Part shown: positions 26,762-36,491 of the stretch, piece by piece
Layout of the letters: each line of letters begins with the position of its first letter
How positions within the stretch are numbered: the stretch's first letter is position 1
Assembly: GCA_944326265.1 (NCBI GenBank)
Contig: CALVDE010000014.1
Location: forward strand, 79,351-143,350
Source: an uncultured Bacteroidales bacterium
GTDB taxonomy: Bacteria > Bacteroidota > Bacteroidia > Bacteroidales > UBA932
Reading direction: 5' to 3'
Length of the DNA: 64,000 bases
Program-made: the position numbers and the translations under genes
The notes under the pieces: model-generated
Databases searched by the model: none
Seen by the model: only the letters and a program-made list of their open reading frames with translations
Told to the model about the DNA's origin: nothing

Positions 26762-28855
26762 ATGGGGAAAAAGAAAGAGTCAAGGCCGTATCTCGAGAGA
26801 GATGTCAGCTGGATGTATTTTAACAGAAGGGTTCTGCAGGAAGCGTGCAAGGACAGTGTGCCCTTGCTGGAGCGCCTTAATTTCTTAGGTATCTACTCCA
26901 ACAACCTGGATGAGTTTTTCAGAGTCCGGGTAGCTTCCCAGAACCGTATAGCCGAGTGGGACGGAAAAGCGGGGCTTAAGGAAGCAAGGCACGCAGCGGA
27001 TGTCGTCAAGCAGCTCAACCGTATCAACAACAGATATGTAAGGGATTTCGAGCTTGCAGTCAGGCAGGTTAACAGTGCTCTGGCGGACAGCAATATCCAT
27101 ATAATATCCGATGTCGAGGCTGATGAGGAGCAGAAACAGTTCATCAGGGACTATTATCAGGACAAGATAGACGGTTTTATTGTTCCGATATGGCTTTCTG
27201 CCGTAAGACATCTTGACTATGAGACGGATGAGAAGATATATTTGGCAGTCAAGGCATGCCGTCAGACAGAGTCCGGAAAGAATGTTTTCGACTATGCGTA
27301 TTTCAGTCTTCCGGTGCGGAACTGCGGCAGATTCGTGAGGCTTCCGGACAAGAATGGCTCGGCCTATATAATGTATATAGATGATGTGGTACGCTGTTGC
27401 CTGCCGAAGGTGTTCGAAGGCAACTGCTTCACATCATTCAGCGCTTTCACGTTCAAGTTTACACGTGACGCCGAGATGGAAATAGACAACGACCAGCGTG
27501 CCGGATTTTTGCAAAAGATCGCTAAAGCTCTGAAGACAAGGCGTAAAGGTGAACCGTTACGCTTTATCTATGATGAGGAGATGCCCGATGACCTGGTGAG
27601 AAGGGTGCTTGGCAAGCTGGATCTTGGGGACAGGGACACTGTCATCCGTGGCGGAAGGTACCAGAACCATAAGGACCTTATGCGTTTCCCTTCTTTCGGT
27701 GACAGTTCATTGCGGTATCCTCCGCTCCCTCCGATAAGGCGTTCGTCCATGGAGGCCCCTGGCAGTCTCCTCGAGCGCATTGTCAGACAGGACCGTTTTC
27801 TGCATGTTCCCTATCACAGTTTCGATTCATTCATACGTGTTCTTCATGAAGCGGCCACCAGCCGTAATGTCAAAAGTATAAAGATAACCCTGTACCGTCT
27901 GGCGAAAGAGTCAAAGGTGGTCCGGGCACTCATAGCTGCTGCCAGAAACGGGAAGAAAGTCACTGTCGTCATAGAACTGCTGGCCCGCTTTGATGAGGAG
28001 TCCAACATCCAGTGGTCTCAGAAACTCGAAGATGCAGGAGTAAAGGTGATATTCGGGGTAGAAGGGCTCAAGGTCCATTCGAAGGTACTTCATATAGGTA
28101 CAAAACGAGGCAGTGACATAGCCTGCATCAGCACCGGCAACTTTCATGAAGGCAATGCGAAGGCGTATACCGACTGCATACTGATGACGTCATGTGCGAG
28201 GATAGTGGACGAGGTCGGAAAGGTCTTCGATTTTATCGAGAAGCCTTACGCGCAGATACGTTTCAAAGAGCTGCTGGTCTCTCCGAACGATATGAAATCC
28301 CACTTTATCTCTCTCATCAATACTGAGATACGTAATAAGAAGAATGGCAAGCCGGCATATATAAAGATAAAGATCAACCACATAACGGATCCAGTGATGG
28401 TGGACAAACTTTACGAGGCGGTATATGCCGGAGTGGAGGTCGATTTATCCGTGCGCGGTAACTGCTCTCTTGTCACGGACAAGCTTCCGGAGAACTGCCA
28501 TATGAGGATAAACGGAATCATCGACCGGTATCTGGAGCACTCCAGGATATTTGTCTTTGCGGCCGGTGGAGCGGAAAAGGTCTATTTGGGATCGGCGGAC
28601 TGGATGCCCCGCAACCTTGACAACCGGATAGAAGTTGTCACTCCTGTCTATGATCCGGCAATCAAGCAGGAAATGAAGAGGATAGTCGAGTATGCGCTGC
28701 GTGATGTAAGGCAGGGACGTGTTGTTGACGGGACGGGCCGCAACCTGCCGTGGACATGTGACGATCCGCTCGATACAGGCTCTCAGGAAGCGCTGTACAG
28801 TTATTACAAGGGTCTGGAGGAAAAGGAGTGCATGTATGATGTGTCAATGTTTTAA
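26762..28855 (+). CDS. ppk1: Polyphosphate kinase 1
   Basis: PPK1 reversibly makes polyphosphate from ATP. The protein has 697 residues with the family N-terminal domain (YLERDVSWMYFNRRVLQEA), the NNLDEFFRVRVA motif, the LYR block, and the two active-site histidines near 439 (LKVHSKVLHIG) and 593 (LEHSRIF). STGNFHEGNAKAYTD is also intact. ATG 26762 is chosen because MGKKK aligns with the usual PPK1 start; ATG 26756 and TTG 26753 are alternatives. The exopolyphosphatase gene follows after 6 bp, forming a synthesis-degradation pair. A candidate Pho box lies just upstream. Confidence 0.95.
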   Translation: MGKKKESRPYLERDVSWMYFNRRVLQEACKDSVPLLERLNFLGIYSNNLDEFFRVRVASQNRIAEWDGKAGLKEARHAADVVKQLNRINNRYVRDFELAVRQVNSALADSNIHIISDVEADEEQKQFIRDYYQDKIDGFIVPIWLSAVRHLDYETDEKIYLAVKACRQTESGKNVFDYAYFSLPVRNCGRFVRLPDKNGSAYIMYIDDVVRCCLPKVFEGNCFTSFSAFTFKFTRDAEMEIDNDQRAGFLQKIAKALKTRRKGEPLRFIYDEEMPDDLVRRVLGKLDLGDRDTVIRGGRYQNHKDLMRFPSFGDSSLRYPPLPPIRRSSMEAPGSLLERIVRQDRFLHVPYHSFDSFIRVLHEAATSRNVKSIKITLYRLAKESKVVRALIAAARNGKKVTVVIELLARFDEESNIQWSQKLEDAGVKVIFGVEGLKVHSKVLHIGTKRGSDIACISTGNFHEGNAKAYTDCILMTSCARIVDEVGKVFDFIEKPYAQIRFKELLVSPNDMKSHFISLINTEIRNKKNGKPAYIKIKINHITDPVMVDKLYEAVYAGVEVDLSVRGNCSLVTDKLPENCHMRINGIIDRYLEHSRIFVFAAGGAEKVYLGSADWMPRNLDNRIEVVTPVYDPAIKQEMKRIVEYALRDVRQGRVVDGTGRNLPWTCDDPLDTGSQEALYSYYKGLEEKECMYDVSMF

Positions 28856-28861
28856 ATACTG

Positions 28862-29800
28862 ATGAACATGGAAGAAGCGATGGTTGAGTACAGAGATCAT
28901 TTAGTCACGTATGCGGCTATTGACATAGGTTCAAATGCAGTACGTCTGCTTATAAAGCAGCTCGAGGACGGGATGCAGCCGCATTTCACGAAGGTACTCC
29001 TTCTCAGGGTGCCGCTTAGGCTTGGTTTCGATGTGTTTTCCAACGGAGGCAGGATATCTGACAGGAAAAGGAAGGACCTGGTGCGTCTTATGAAGTCCTA
29101 CAGGCAGCTGATGAAGATATACAATGTGTCGGACTACCGTGCCTGCGCCACATCCGCAATGCGCGATGCGTCTAACCGGAAGGAGATAATAAAGGAAGTC
29201 GTCAGGAAGACTGGAATCAATATCGAGATTATCGACGGACAGGAGGAGGCCAGGATGATATACAACAACCACATCGAGAACATACGGGGCTATAAAGGCA
29301 ATTATATGTATGTGGATGTAGGAGGCGGCAGTACCGAGATAAATCTTCTGGCTGATGGTGATCTTATATGTTCGAAGTCCTATAATATCGGTACTGTCCG
29401 TATGCTGAACGACTCGGTGTCAGAAGGGGAATGGATGCGCTTCCGCTCCGACCTCGAGGATCTTGCGGCTTCATATCCGGGAATCAACATAATAGGCTCA
29501 GGCGGTAATATCAACAAGCTGTACAAATTGATAGAGCCCCGTGACAGGCGTCTGCCCCGTATGAGCGTGGCCTCGCTGAAAGTCCTGCACGAAAGACTCA
29601 AGTCCATGTCTGTGCGTCAGAGAATGGATGAATATGGACTGAAAGCCGACAGGGCGGATGTCATAGTGCCGGCAGGAGAGATATTCCTGACTGTCGTGTC
29701 GCTCACGGGAGCGTCCTATATATATGTCCCCGTGATAGGTCTTTCAGATGGAATAATAGACGGTCTGTACACGAAGCATCTGGCCGGATTAGGTGTCTGA
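28862..29800 (+). CDS. ppx: Ppx/GppA-family exopolyphosphatase
   Basis: This phosphatase of the ASKHA fold, 312 residues, removes phosphate from polyphosphate or pppGpp. The phosphate loops AAIDIGSNAVRLLI (18-31) and YVDVGGGSTEINLL (about 149-162) are visible, as is the catalytic-Glu region GQEEARMIY. It is a short form without the C-terminal HD-type extension of E. coli Ppx, like most Bacteroidetes members. It is coupled to ppk1 with a 6-bp spacer. Polyphosphate is the likelier substrate because of that coupling, but pppGpp hydrolysis cannot be excluded. Confidence 0.92.
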   Translation: MNMEEAMVEYRDHLVTYAAIDIGSNAVRLLIKQLEDGMQPHFTKVLLLRVPLRLGFDVFSNGGRISDRKRKDLVRLMKSYRQLMKIYNVSDYRACATSAMRDASNRKEIIKEVVRKTGINIEIIDGQEEARMIYNNHIENIRGYKGNYMYVDVGGGSTEINLLADGDLICSKSYNIGTVRMLNDSVSEGEWMRFRSDLEDLAASYPGINIIGSGGNINKLYKLIEPRDRRLPRMSVASLKVLHERLKSMSVRQRMDEYGLKADRADVIVPAGEIFLTVVSLTGASYIYVPVIGLSDGIIDGLYTKHLAGLGV

Positions 29801-29909
29801 CATGCGTTTTTCCTATATTTTCCTGATTTATTAATCCGGAAATATTACTTGCGGGGAAGAGACGGGAATTCAGAATATAATAATTATAATTGCACAAAAC
29901 TTTTTGTAT

Positions 29910-30743
29910 ATGGAAAAAAGAAGTGCAATTTTCAGTTTTTGTATTCTGTCCGCTGTTTTGGCGACAGTAATTTCCGGTTGTGAGGGAACTTCCGGTGAGG
30001 ACAACGGTTCGACTACAGTCAAACCTGTGATTGTTGTGGAGGACACTCTCGTTGTGCCTTCGACTGAAGGCTCCGCTGTGTTGGAATATTCTATAAGTAA
30101 CCCGGTGGAAGGAGGTGTGGTGACAGCTCTTTGTGACGACAGTTGGATAACCGGTGTCAACAGCGACGTCGAAGGAGAGATCAGTTTCGATGTTCAGGAG
30201 AATACACGTGATATCCCCAGGACGTCGGTCATGAGACTGGTTTATTTTTACGGGGAGGATACTGTCCAGAATGAGACTCTGATATATCAGGAGCCTGTAC
30301 CGATGTCGTATGATGTCAATATCGGAGAGGCGTATTTTTACGGCGTATATAGCGGAACTGTCGGTGACGGGTACAACAAGTTCATGGTATACCTTTCCGA
30401 CATGCCTTTTGTAGACGGCTCATTACAGTACGGAGCATCGCAGTATATGTTCGTCCTTTACAGTAATCCGCTGAGCAATAGGGCTAATTATCCTCAGGAC
30501 GGCGTTTACGAGTATGTTGCTACAAGAGACAATCCTGTTCCCTTCACATTTGACAACAGCTCATGGTGGTATCAGCTGGACGAAGATGGCTTCTTCGGAG
30601 ATTTCGGAAACTACGAGGAGGGCTCGACCCTTACCGTGTCCAGTGACGGTGATGTCTATACCTATGAGGCCAGAATAACGGACATATTCGGCACGACTCA
30701 TTATGTGAAGGCCGTGACAAGCGAATCTTTTGTAGAAAACTGA
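29910..30743 (+). CDS. BACON-like lipoprotein with one LSDMPF module
   Basis: This lipoprotein of 277 residues has a lipobox near Cys23 (VISGC). A BACON-like domain covers about 40-125 (VPSTEGSAVLEYSISNPVEGG, then DDSWITGV). A single module of about 150 residues follows, with the block YLSDMPFVDGSLQYGASQYMF. The same module occurs three times in the next gene. ATG 29910 is used rather than TTG 29904. It starts a run of three lipoprotein genes on the plus strand, with 35-bp and 8-bp spacers. The role is unknown; surface glycan or protein binding is possible. Confidence 0.72.
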   Translation: MEKRSAIFSFCILSAVLATVISGCEGTSGEDNGSTTVKPVIVVEDTLVVPSTEGSAVLEYSISNPVEGGVVTALCDDSWITGVNSDVEGEISFDVQENTRDIPRTSVMRLVYFYGEDTVQNETLIYQEPVPMSYDVNIGEAYFYGVYSGTVGDGYNKFMVYLSDMPFVDGSLQYGASQYMFVLYSNPLSNRANYPQDGVYEYVATRDNPVPFTFDNSSWWYQLDEDGFFGDFGNYEEGSTLTVSSDGDVYTYEARITDIFGTTHYVKAVTSESFVEN

Positions 30744-30778
30744 TAGAGTAGACTTAAATTCAACAAGTTTTACAAGAA

Positions 30779-32614
30779 ATGAAGAGATTTTTCCCAATTG
30801 TTTTCTTTCTGCTTCTGTTTGCGGCATGCGACAGAAATACAGGAAATGCACCATCCATCTCTTTACTTGATGACGGTAATGTAATCGTTTCACCTGCCGG
30901 CGGCAAGGTGGAGATTGTGTATGGAGTAGTGAATGCTGTGGACGGTGGGACCGTATCCGCCTATTCCGATGTCGAATGGATATCCGAGCCGAGTTACGAT
31001 TCAGATACAAGGCTTTCATTTGTCGTGGATGCGAACGGCACGATGGAGAAACGGAGTTCTGTTATAACCATCGATTACACCTACGGCGGTGGAACCGTTG
31101 AGAGCAAGCAGATCAACCTTATCCAGAGCGCAAGCAGCTATGCGCTTGACGCAACAGTGTTCACTTCTACGTATTATGGAGACTTCTTCGGTGACGACGG
31201 TGAGCACAGGTACTATACATGGCTTTCCGACATGCCGTTCGTGAATGAGGAGCCTCAGGCAGGAGGCACTTATTATCTTTTCGATATCTATGCGCCGGCA
31301 CCTGAAGGAGGCAAGCCTTCTATCCCGGCCGGAACCTATACAATAGGCAAGCCCAATACGACGACAGCCATGACATTCTCCTCGGATTATTCGAACGGAT
31401 TCAAAACGGACGCGAGCGGTAACTATCTGTACGAGTCTGTTTTCTCGGAAGGTACTCTGACAGTGTCGTACGAGGGCGAGTCCATCGTAATGGAGGCTGT
31501 CCTGCTTGACACTGAGGGCGGGTATCATTTTGTATCATACAGCGGTCCGACCGAATATATCGAGTGGCATGAGGAAGATGTCTTCCCCGGCATTCAGCAC
31601 GATATAGAGATAGAGGCATCATTCGGAGAGGCAGTATATGTAGCCGGCAGCCAGAATGGAGGAATAATGGAAGTACAGTTGTCATTTACTGACATGAGTT
31701 TGTCGGCTGTCGGTCTTCCGGAGCCTCCTGGAGCAATTCTCACGCTGGATGCGTTTATGCATTATGATTATGACGGAAAGATCACGGCAGGAAACTACAC
31801 TGTCGTGTCTCCTGCCGGCGAACCGTTGCAGATCACTCCTGGCGAGTGGCTTATCGAGGACCTGATAGCATCCGGATCCTATGTGACGGAGATGACAGGA
31901 GACGCTACCAACTATGCGCTTGTGAAATCAGGCAGCATGGATATTGTGGACAATGGCAACGGAGGCTATACCGTGACCTGTACTATAGAGATGGAGACCG
32001 GCTATACCGTGACTTGTAATTATGACGGGGCTCTTGATGTAATTGGGGTTCCAGGACCGTTCTCCACTCTTACGGAAGACAAAGAGCTGGATCTTGAGGG
32101 AGCTACTGTTACTGCTTCATGTTACGGAGACTATTTCCGTACAGGAGGAATGCAGTGGAACATAACCATCAGTCCTGCGACTTCCGGAGGAGATGGCGTG
32201 AACATTGAGATAGTATCTGAGAATGTTCCATTTGATCAGGGCTTTGTGACAGGCACCTATACGGCTGCCACTGAACTTTATCCCGGTCCTGGAGAGTACC
32301 AGTGCGGAGCGCTCTCGGCTTATGACGGCTCCCTTTCGGGCACTATCTATCTGGGAGGCAGGGACGATAAAGGATACTATGTGGAGTATGCGCCTGCGAT
32401 GTCCGGAGACCTTGATATCGTAAACAATGGAGACGGCACCTATGAGTTCACATTCAGTTTCCTTGATGACAAAGGGCACACATGGAGTGGCCATTGGTCA
32501 GGTAATGTAAGGACATTGGACTATACTACCTCGGAGGCATCCATTGTCCCCCTCAGAGCGGCGGAGGAGCAGGCCGTCAGGTTGAACATTAACAATCTTA
32601 ATAATCTTAATTAA
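30779..32614 (+). CDS. BACON-like lipoprotein with three repeated modules
   Basis: This lipoprotein of 611 residues has a lipobox at Cys17 (LFAAC). A BACON-like domain covers about 30-120 (VSPAGGKVEIVYGVVNAVDGG, DVEWISE). Three modules of about 150 residues follow, each with the pattern T-x-YYGD or FGEAVY, a strand, a GTY or GNY turn and an ending near DIVNNGDGTY. The first carries WLSDMPFVNEEPQ, matching the single module of the preceding gene. The protein ends in an Asn/Leu repeat (LNINNLNNLN) produced by an AT-rich microsatellite. I know no function for this module. Confidence 0.7.
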   Translation: MKRFFPIVFFLLLFAACDRNTGNAPSISLLDDGNVIVSPAGGKVEIVYGVVNAVDGGTVSAYSDVEWISEPSYDSDTRLSFVVDANGTMEKRSSVITIDYTYGGGTVESKQINLIQSASSYALDATVFTSTYYGDFFGDDGEHRYYTWLSDMPFVNEEPQAGGTYYLFDIYAPAPEGGKPSIPAGTYTIGKPNTTTAMTFSSDYSNGFKTDASGNYLYESVFSEGTLTVSYEGESIVMEAVLLDTEGGYHFVSYSGPTEYIEWHEEDVFPGIQHDIEIEASFGEAVYVAGSQNGGIMEVQLSFTDMSLSAVGLPEPPGAILTLDAFMHYDYDGKITAGNYTVVSPAGEPLQITPGEWLIEDLIASGSYVTEMTGDATNYALVKSGSMDIVDNGNGGYTVTCTIEMETGYTVTCNYDGALDVIGVPGPFSTLTEDKELDLEGATVTASCYGDYFRTGGMQWNITISPATSGGDGVNIEIVSENVPFDQGFVTGTYTAATELYPGPGEYQCGALSAYDGSLSGTIYLGGRDDKGYYVEYAPAMSGDLDIVNNGDGTYEFTFSFLDDKGHTWSGHWSGNVRTLDYTTSEASIVPLRAAEEQAVRLNINNLNNLN

Positions 32615-32622
32615 TACAGCTT

Positions 32623-34383
32623 ATGAAACTTTTCGTAAAATTATCTGCAGTCATCTTTGCTGCAATGTTGTGTCTGTCCGGTTGCAATCAGACAGAGGAA
32701 ACACTTGAGCCTGTTTTCAGTGTGACTACTGAAGGCGATATACTGGTTCCTGAGGTAGGAGGAACCTACTCTTTCACGTACAGTGTAGAGAATCCTGTAG
32801 AAGGTGCTGTCGTGACGGCAGATGCCGGTGAGGTTTCCTGGATCAGCGGAATCAATACGTCCGAAGACGGAACTGTAAGCTTTACGGTTGATCAGAATGA
32901 GGAGGAGGCAGAGAGAAATGCAGAAATTACAGTCTGCTATACCTATGACTCCGGAGAGCAGACCGCTACAGTCAAAGTGATACAGAGTGCGAAAGGTTCG
33001 TCTCCCGTCATTGTGCCTGACCAGCCGAGTATCGAAGTTCCTGTCGACGGTGGTGAGATGTCTGTGACCTATACACTCTCAAACCCGGTCGATGGCGGTG
33101 AATTTACAGCGACTTCGGAGGATGAGTGGATCACAGGTATTGACTATGCGGTTGAAGGGACAGTCGCATTCAGTGTAGCTGCCAATGAGTCCGGAGAACT
33201 CAGAAACGGGAAAGTTATCCTTCACTATGCCTATATGGGGACTGAGGTGACAGCTGAAGTTGCGGTAAACCAGTCAGGGGAGATGTATCCTGACGCATTT
33301 GTGATAGAGGTGTCTGAAATTCTTCCTACGACAGCCCGTATCAAGGCCAGCTCGGCTTATGATGATCTGAGATGGTTTACTGCATATCTCACTCAGGGTG
33401 AGCTTGATGCTGTAGGCGGAAAGGAAAATGTAGAGGAATGGTGTACAAGTTACCTTGAAGAGAACGCTGCCGGTGACCTCGATGGCTTCCTCTTAGCAGG
33501 CGACTATGACTATGATGTAGTTGTAGAGAATCTTTCCTTCTCGACGCACTATTTTACCCTGGCAGTCGGCGTTGATCCCGCCACTGGCGAGTATCTTACG
33601 GATTTCTTCTGGGGACCGGAGTTCGAGACCAGACCGGAGGCCATTACATTTGATGTAGAGGTGACACCTGATACCAGAAGCGTTACTTTCTCGATCCATC
33701 CTTCAGGCGAGGGATATTATCTGTATCAGGTGATAGACGCTGATTTTGCTCAGCCGGAGTGGTCTGATTATGATATTATGATGGAACTGATATGGGACTG
33801 CGGATCGGCTCTCTTTACGCATCTTGTCAATACTGAGGTCAATGATGTTACAATAGGTTCTCTGCAGGAGGAAACGGATTACCAGCTTGTGGTATTCGGA
33901 GTGAACCCGAATGACGAAAAGCCCACGACACCTCTCACGGTTATTGACTTCAAGACGCTGGCACCTGTTCTGGAACCGGCTGTGGTTGAAGGTGCTATCA
34001 CCCATTTCTGGGCTGTCAGCGATTTGATTGCCTACAACCCGGCATATTCCGAGTTCGCAGGTGACAAGCCGTATGTCGGAGTGGTTGAGCTTACATCTTA
34101 CAGCGACAATGCAGCAGGTGCTTACTGGCATACAATGGACGGTGACCTTGCCTGGATGGTTGATGACATGTACGATACCATAGTTGAGAAAAATAACATT
34201 GTGTACAAGGATGACCCTGCCTTTTTCATTACGTGTGACTGGGCCATAACTCTGTTTCTTGTGGGTATGGATGCTGAGGGCAATCCTGGCAAGGCATTTG
34301 CGGACTCTTGGTACGTGTTCGAGGGCGAGCAGGATTTTGAACTTTTCGACCAGTATTACAATGCCTGGAAAGCCGCGCAGTAG
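32623..34383 (+). CDS. Lipoprotein with two BACON domains and FN3-like modules
   Basis: This lipoprotein of 586 residues has a lipobox at Cys21 (CLSGC). Two BACON-like domains are in tandem, about 30-125 and 133-222, with the phrases VENPVEGAVVTAD / SWISGI and LSNPVDGGEFTAT / DEWITGI. FN3-like modules follow (AFVIEVSEILPTTARIKASS and TFDVEVTPDTRSVTFSI). The layout is close to the lipoprotein coupled to the subtilase at 21627, so the two are paralogues. It begins 8 bp after the previous stop and ends the lipoprotein operon; two terminator hairpins follow. Confidence 0.75.
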   Translation: MKLFVKLSAVIFAAMLCLSGCNQTEETLEPVFSVTTEGDILVPEVGGTYSFTYSVENPVEGAVVTADAGEVSWISGINTSEDGTVSFTVDQNEEEAERNAEITVCYTYDSGEQTATVKVIQSAKGSSPVIVPDQPSIEVPVDGGEMSVTYTLSNPVDGGEFTATSEDEWITGIDYAVEGTVAFSVAANESGELRNGKVILHYAYMGTEVTAEVAVNQSGEMYPDAFVIEVSEILPTTARIKASSAYDDLRWFTAYLTQGELDAVGGKENVEEWCTSYLEENAAGDLDGFLLAGDYDYDVVVENLSFSTHYFTLAVGVDPATGEYLTDFFWGPEFETRPEAITFDVEVTPDTRSVTFSIHPSGEGYYLYQVIDADFAQPEWSDYDIMMELIWDCGSALFTHLVNTEVNDVTIGSLQEETDYQLVVFGVNPNDEKPTTPLTVIDFKTLAPVLEPAVVEGAITHFWAVSDLIAYNPAYSEFAGDKPYVGVVELTSYSDNAAGAYWHTMDGDLAWMVDDMYDTIVEKNNIVYKDDPAFFITCDWAITLFLVGMDAEGNPGKAFADSWYVFEGEQDFELFDQYYNAWKAAQ

Positions 34384-34410
34384 GCACAGGTATTATTTAT
34401 GAGTTGGATG

Positions 34411-34453
34411 AGAGGCCGGCCCAAAAGAGGATTTTGAGGTCGGCTTCTTTTGC
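34411..34453 (+). terminator. Intrinsic terminator of the lipoprotein operon
   Basis: A stem built from GCCGGCCCAAAA and TTTTGAGGTCGGC with two small mismatches is followed by TTCTTTTGC. It lies 28 bp after the stop at 34383. Confidence 0.65.
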
Positions 34454-34472
34454 ATAATGCAGAATGATATTC

Positions 34473-34512
34473 GGTTGCAATATTTCAGGTTGCAGCCGAT
34501 TTCTTTTTTATT
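34473..34512 (+). terminator. Second terminator hairpin after the lipoprotein operon
   Basis: TCGGTTGCAA and TTGCAGCCGA pair through ten positions with one G-U, and TTTCTTTTTT follows. Between 34513 and 34680 I see no gene or clear RNA. Confidence 0.65.
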
Positions 34513-34680
34513 CGCCCGGAGTATTGTTGATGACGATATTTCGGGCGTATGCTGTTGCAAAGGCCTGACTCAGGGCCGCAGTCCTGCCGGAGAGCATTGC
34601 CGAGTATTTCCCCACAGCCACCGCAGGTACGCCGGTATCCGGCTGTCATGACCATGATGCAAGGCTGTCGTCGACTTGAT

Positions 34681-34714
34681 AGAAAAAGGGCGCATCTGCC
34701 GACGCGCCCTTCAG
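34681..34714 (-). terminator. Terminator of the OmpA/TPR lipoprotein gene
   Basis: AAGGGCGC and GCGCCCTT form a compact hairpin. On the minus strand the following bases are TTTTTCT, so it should stop transcription coming from 36389. Confidence 0.6.
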
Positions 34715-34733
34715 GTTTATAGTGTTTCGTGTG

Positions 34734-36389
34734 TTAGCGGATCTTAGCGAATTCGATATCGTTTTCAGCACGTTTTGCAAGGGTCTCGTCTTGAGATGCA
34801 ATCTCCAGAGCTGCGTTTGCGGCATCGGCATTACCCTGACGGGCTGCGATGATGGCTTTAAGGTAGTTCTTGCACTGGCACTGTGCGTCTCCAAGAACTT
34901 TTGAAGCTGTGTTGAGGTCTCCTGTAAGGATGTTTACGAGAGCCTCGTTGAAGCTGCCGGCTCCGCTGAGCTTGGCGGCTGCGTCAGTGTAGTTGCCGTT
35001 GAGGATGTCGATGACAGCCAGATTGTACTGGGCCTCTTTCAGAGATGACTTGCTGAATGCGGCAGCTGCGGCCTCGTAGTCGGCCTTGCGGAGTGCTACG
35101 ACACCCATGGCATTGTTATAATAGGTGTTGTTCTTGTCGGCTACTCCTGCGAGTGCGTTCTCAGCCTCTGCGTTCTTGCCGAGTGCGAGGTAAGCCACGC
35201 CCAGGTTGATCCTGGCGCGCTCGCTGTTGAATTTCTCGACAGCTTTCTGGTAAATGGTGATTTTCTGGTTGGCGTCCTGAAGCAGTGAGCCGGCGCGGAG
35301 AAGCGCTTCCTCATCCAGAATCTCTATGTTGTCGTTCACGAGGGCCACAAGCTCTTCGTTGGTGTAGTTGGTGAACTCGACATTGGCAATGAATCTTGCA
35401 CGGCGGAGCTCAGGAAGAATGTCTTTCTTGAGTACGGTGTAGACCTGTGACATGTTCTTGATCTCTCTCTCGCGGACAGCGGGATCGCTGTACATCTCGA
35501 GAACGCGGAGGATAAGGTCCTTGTCCTCGATGTTGGAGCCGGATACGAGGGCCTTGAAGCCGTCCCAGTCCTCATCTACGTTGGATGTGTTGACATTGGC
35601 CTCGATGGCGATGTCCTTGTTGTTGATCTTCTTGTTGAATGCATCGCTGGCGGTCTTGGCGCGGCGCTCGGAGAGCTCTGCGTTGAAGTCCTCCTTTCCG
35701 TCAGGAGAAGCGTATGCGATGATGTCGGTGCTGATCAGCTCGCGGCGCTCATCGGCCTTGAGGTTGGTCAGGAACTCCTGGAAAGCCTTGATCTCGTCGC
35801 TCTTGAGCTGAGAGGGACGTACTGTCGCGCTGTTGATCAGATAGAGGATCTGAGTCTCGTTCTGCTCGGGGATAACGGCCTGATATGCATCGGGGGCGTA
35901 TGCGAGAGAACCGCTCTGCTTAACCAGCATATAGGTGGTGTTGGCTCCGTCGGCTACCTTGTAGGGAGCTGTGAAGGGGATTCTCTTGTCCTTGTGGATG
36001 ACGGTCATCCTGAGCTCGAGGTGCGAGTTCTCTACACCCTCAACGTACTCGAACTCGAATGTTCTGGAAACGTTTCCGCCAGCCTCGGGAACAACCTCAT
36101 AGTTGTCGGTTACATCCTCGCCCTGAAGCATGACAGGGTCGAGAGCGGTCTCACCGCCGTTATATACAAGTACGGGGATAACCTCGACAACAGCCTTGGG
36201 GTGGAAAAAGTCTTCGGGGAAAGTGACGGTTACATCAGCCTTGATGTTGCCTGCAACTACCTCAAGAACCTGGGGGTTGCAGCTGACTGACACAGCTTCG
36301 GCGCTTTCAGCCATCTTTTTGGGACTGCCGCAGGATGAGATGAGAAGACCGGCGGCAGCGATCATGAATACGTTAAAAATCTTTTTCAT
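34734..36389 (-). CDS. TPR and OmpA-like domain lipoprotein
   Basis: This envelope lipoprotein of 551 residues has a lipobox at Cys20 (LLISSC). Residues 35-160 are beta rich (NPQVLEVVAGNIKADVTVTFP). A segment near 220-270 has OmpA-like peptidoglycan-binding features (TDIIAYASPDGKEDFNAELSERRAKTASDAF). The last 200 residues are TPR-like helices with many Ala and Asn. Such proteins are abundant outer-membrane components in Bacteroidales and probably link the outer membrane to peptidoglycan. It is a single-gene unit with its own promoter and terminator. Confidence 0.78.
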   Translation of the reverse strand: MKKIFNVFMIAAAGLLISSCGSPKKMAESAEAVSVSCNPQVLEVVAGNIKADVTVTFPEDFFHPKAVVEVIPVLVYNGGETALDPVMLQGEDVTDNYEVVPEAGGNVSRTFEFEYVEGVENSHLELRMTVIHKDKRIPFTAPYKVADGANTTYMLVKQSGSLAYAPDAYQAVIPEQNETQILYLINSATVRPSQLKSDEIKAFQEFLTNLKADERRELISTDIIAYASPDGKEDFNAELSERRAKTASDAFNKKINNKDIAIEANVNTSNVDEDWDGFKALVSGSNIEDKDLILRVLEMYSDPAVREREIKNMSQVYTVLKKDILPELRRARFIANVEFTNYTNEELVALVNDNIEILDEEALLRAGSLLQDANQKITIYQKAVEKFNSERARINLGVAYLALGKNAEAENALAGVADKNNTYYNNAMGVVALRKADYEAAAAAFSKSSLKEAQYNLAVIDILNGNYTDAAAKLSGAGSFNEALVNILTGDLNTASKVLGDAQCQCKNYLKAIIAARQGNADAANAALEIASQDETLAKRAENDIEFAKIR

Positions 36390-36439
36390 TTTAAATATTT
36401 TAAGATTGTTTCGTTCTGCTTTGCTGTCTTAAGTAAACG

Positions 36440-36487
36440 CAAATATAATAATTATTTGATTTTTGATGTCAAAAAATGATAACTTTG
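36440..36487. promoter_or_regulatory. Divergent promoters of the OmpA/TPR gene and the sigma-54 activator operon
   Basis: On the plus strand TTTG (36455-36458), 21 bp and TAACTTTG (36480-36487) precede the activator gene. On the minus strand TTG (36472-36470), 22 bp and TATATTTG (36447-36440) precede the OmpA/TPR gene. The two promoters overlap, so their use may be mutually exclusive. The plus-strand -7 box lies only 4 bp before the ATG, which would give a near-leaderless message. Confidence 0.55.
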
Positions 36488-36491
36488 CGAT

